Shown here piece after piece: positions 6,347 through 6,608 of a DNA stretch of 6,608 nucleotides. Origin of the DNA: Eudoraea sp. (GTDB lineage Bacteria > Bacteroidota > Bacteroidia > Flavobacteriales > Flavobacteriaceae); the NCBI GenBank assembly GCA_024642325.1, contig JAHEBI010000142.1, positions 1-6,608 of the forward strand, given 5' to 3'. The notes beneath the pieces are model-generated. The model was given only the letters and a program-made list of their open reading frames with translations. It ran no database searches and was not told the DNA's origin. Positions within the stretch are counted from its first letter, which is position 1, and every line of letters starts with the position of its first letter. Made by a program: the position numbers and the translations under genes.

Positions 6347-6368
6347 AATTTAACCAAATAGTTAAATT
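6347..6368. repeat. perfect 8-bp dyad between pnp terminator and rpoD
   Basis: AATTTAAC and GTTAAATT form a perfect inverted repeat around the 6-nt spacer CAAATA. It is followed by no T-run and comes after a complete terminator, so it is not needed for termination. The geometry suits a dimeric helix-turn-helix operator or a small leader hairpin. It lies about 90 bp upstream of the rpoD start. Its function is not known to me. Confidence 0.45.
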
Positions 6369-6445
6369 AGTATGCCGCAATTGTAACATTTACAGCTTTT
6401 TTACGTATAAGTATATGCAGTCCATGCACTTTGAACTTAACATAT

Positions 6446-6451
6446 AAAGGA
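6446..6451 (+). promoter_or_regulatory. Shine-Dalgarno sequence of rpoD
   Basis: AAAGGA is complementary to UCCUUU of the usual 16S rRNA 3' tail and ends 8 nt before the rpoD ATG. None of the five other gene starts in this window has anything similar, which makes this site stand out and supports the ATG at 6460. Confidence 0.6.
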
Positions 6452-6459
6452 AAACCTAG

Positions 6460-6608
6460 ATGAGACAGCTTAAGATTACAAAACAAGTTACCAACAGGGA
6501 AACAGCATCCTTAGATAAATATTTACAGGAAATTGGCAAGGTAGATTTAATCACTGCAGATGAGGAAGTAGAACTGGCACAGCGTATTAAAGCAGGTGAT
6601 CAACTGGC
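6460..6608 (+). CDS. rpoD: RNA polymerase primary sigma factor, N-terminal fragment (3' truncated by window)
   Basis: The first 49 codons of a sigma-70 family housekeeping sigma factor, which directs RNA polymerase core to most promoters. The protein starts MRQLKITKQV and within about 15 residues enters conserved region 1.2, seen as SLDKYLQEIGKVDLITADEE followed by LAQRIKAGD. The very short lead-in means that region 1.1, present in E. coli RpoD, is absent, which is the known form of the Bacteroidota primary sigma factor (also called SigA). The rest, including regions 2 to 4, lies beyond the window. It is preceded by a Shine-Dalgarno sequence. I could not identify a convincing promoter between the pnp terminator and this start; the closest -7-like string is GCACTTTG at 6426-6433. 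Confidence 0.93.
   Translation, partial: MRQLKITKQVTNRETASLDKYLQEIGKVDLITADEEVELAQRIKAGDQL

Noticed and set aside
6426..6433. GCACTTTG as an rpoD promoter -7 box
   Set aside because: The TA of the consensus is missing and no -33 element lies at the right distance.

Overview
The window looks like a chromosomal housekeeping segment from a member of the Bacteroidota, most likely family Flavobacteriaceae. The evidence is low G+C, A/T-rich spacers, almost no Shine-Dalgarno sequences, TAnnTTTG-type -7 promoter boxes, a lipoprotein with a Bacteroidota-style acidic tether after the lipobox cysteine, a short primary sigma factor without region 1.1, and protein sequences typical of flavobacteria. No mobile element, CRISPR array, tRNA or rRNA is visible.

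Left part (1-2538, + strand): the 3' end of an Omp85-superfamily (BamA/TamA-like) outer-membrane barrel gene, then a complete class II fructose-1,6-bisphosphate aldolase (fbaA) with its own candidate promoter, then accD (carboxyltransferase beta subunit of acetyl-CoA carboxylase) only 28 bp downstream. This AccD has none of the four zinc-ribbon cysteines of the E. coli type, although the fold around them is still alignable.

Middle (2539-3617): a convergent minus-strand gene for an uncharacterised, probably surface-exposed lipoprotein. Its intrinsic terminator sits directly against the accD stop codon. The lipoprotein gene and rpsO diverge from a 165-bp spacer that holds a good rpsO promoter and a perfect small hairpin at the predicted start of the rpsO transcript.

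Right part (3618-6608, + strand): rpsO (ribosomal protein uS15), an intrinsic terminator, a 154-bp structured leader, pnp (polynucleotide phosphorylase), another intrinsic terminator, a spacer with a perfect 8-bp dyad, and the first 49 codons of rpoD (primary sigma factor). The rpsO-pnp order is the same as in E. coli. The pnp leader folds on paper into an outer stem with a nested hairpin plus a second hairpin near the start codon. It is the best candidate in this window for an undescribed regulatory element. The rpoD start is the only one here preceded by a clear Shine-Dalgarno sequence.

Overall the genes serve core functions: envelope assembly, glycolysis, fatty-acid synthesis, translation, RNA turnover and transcription. 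The novelty is in regulatory RNA and spacer structures and in lineage-specific protein features, not in a new gene system.
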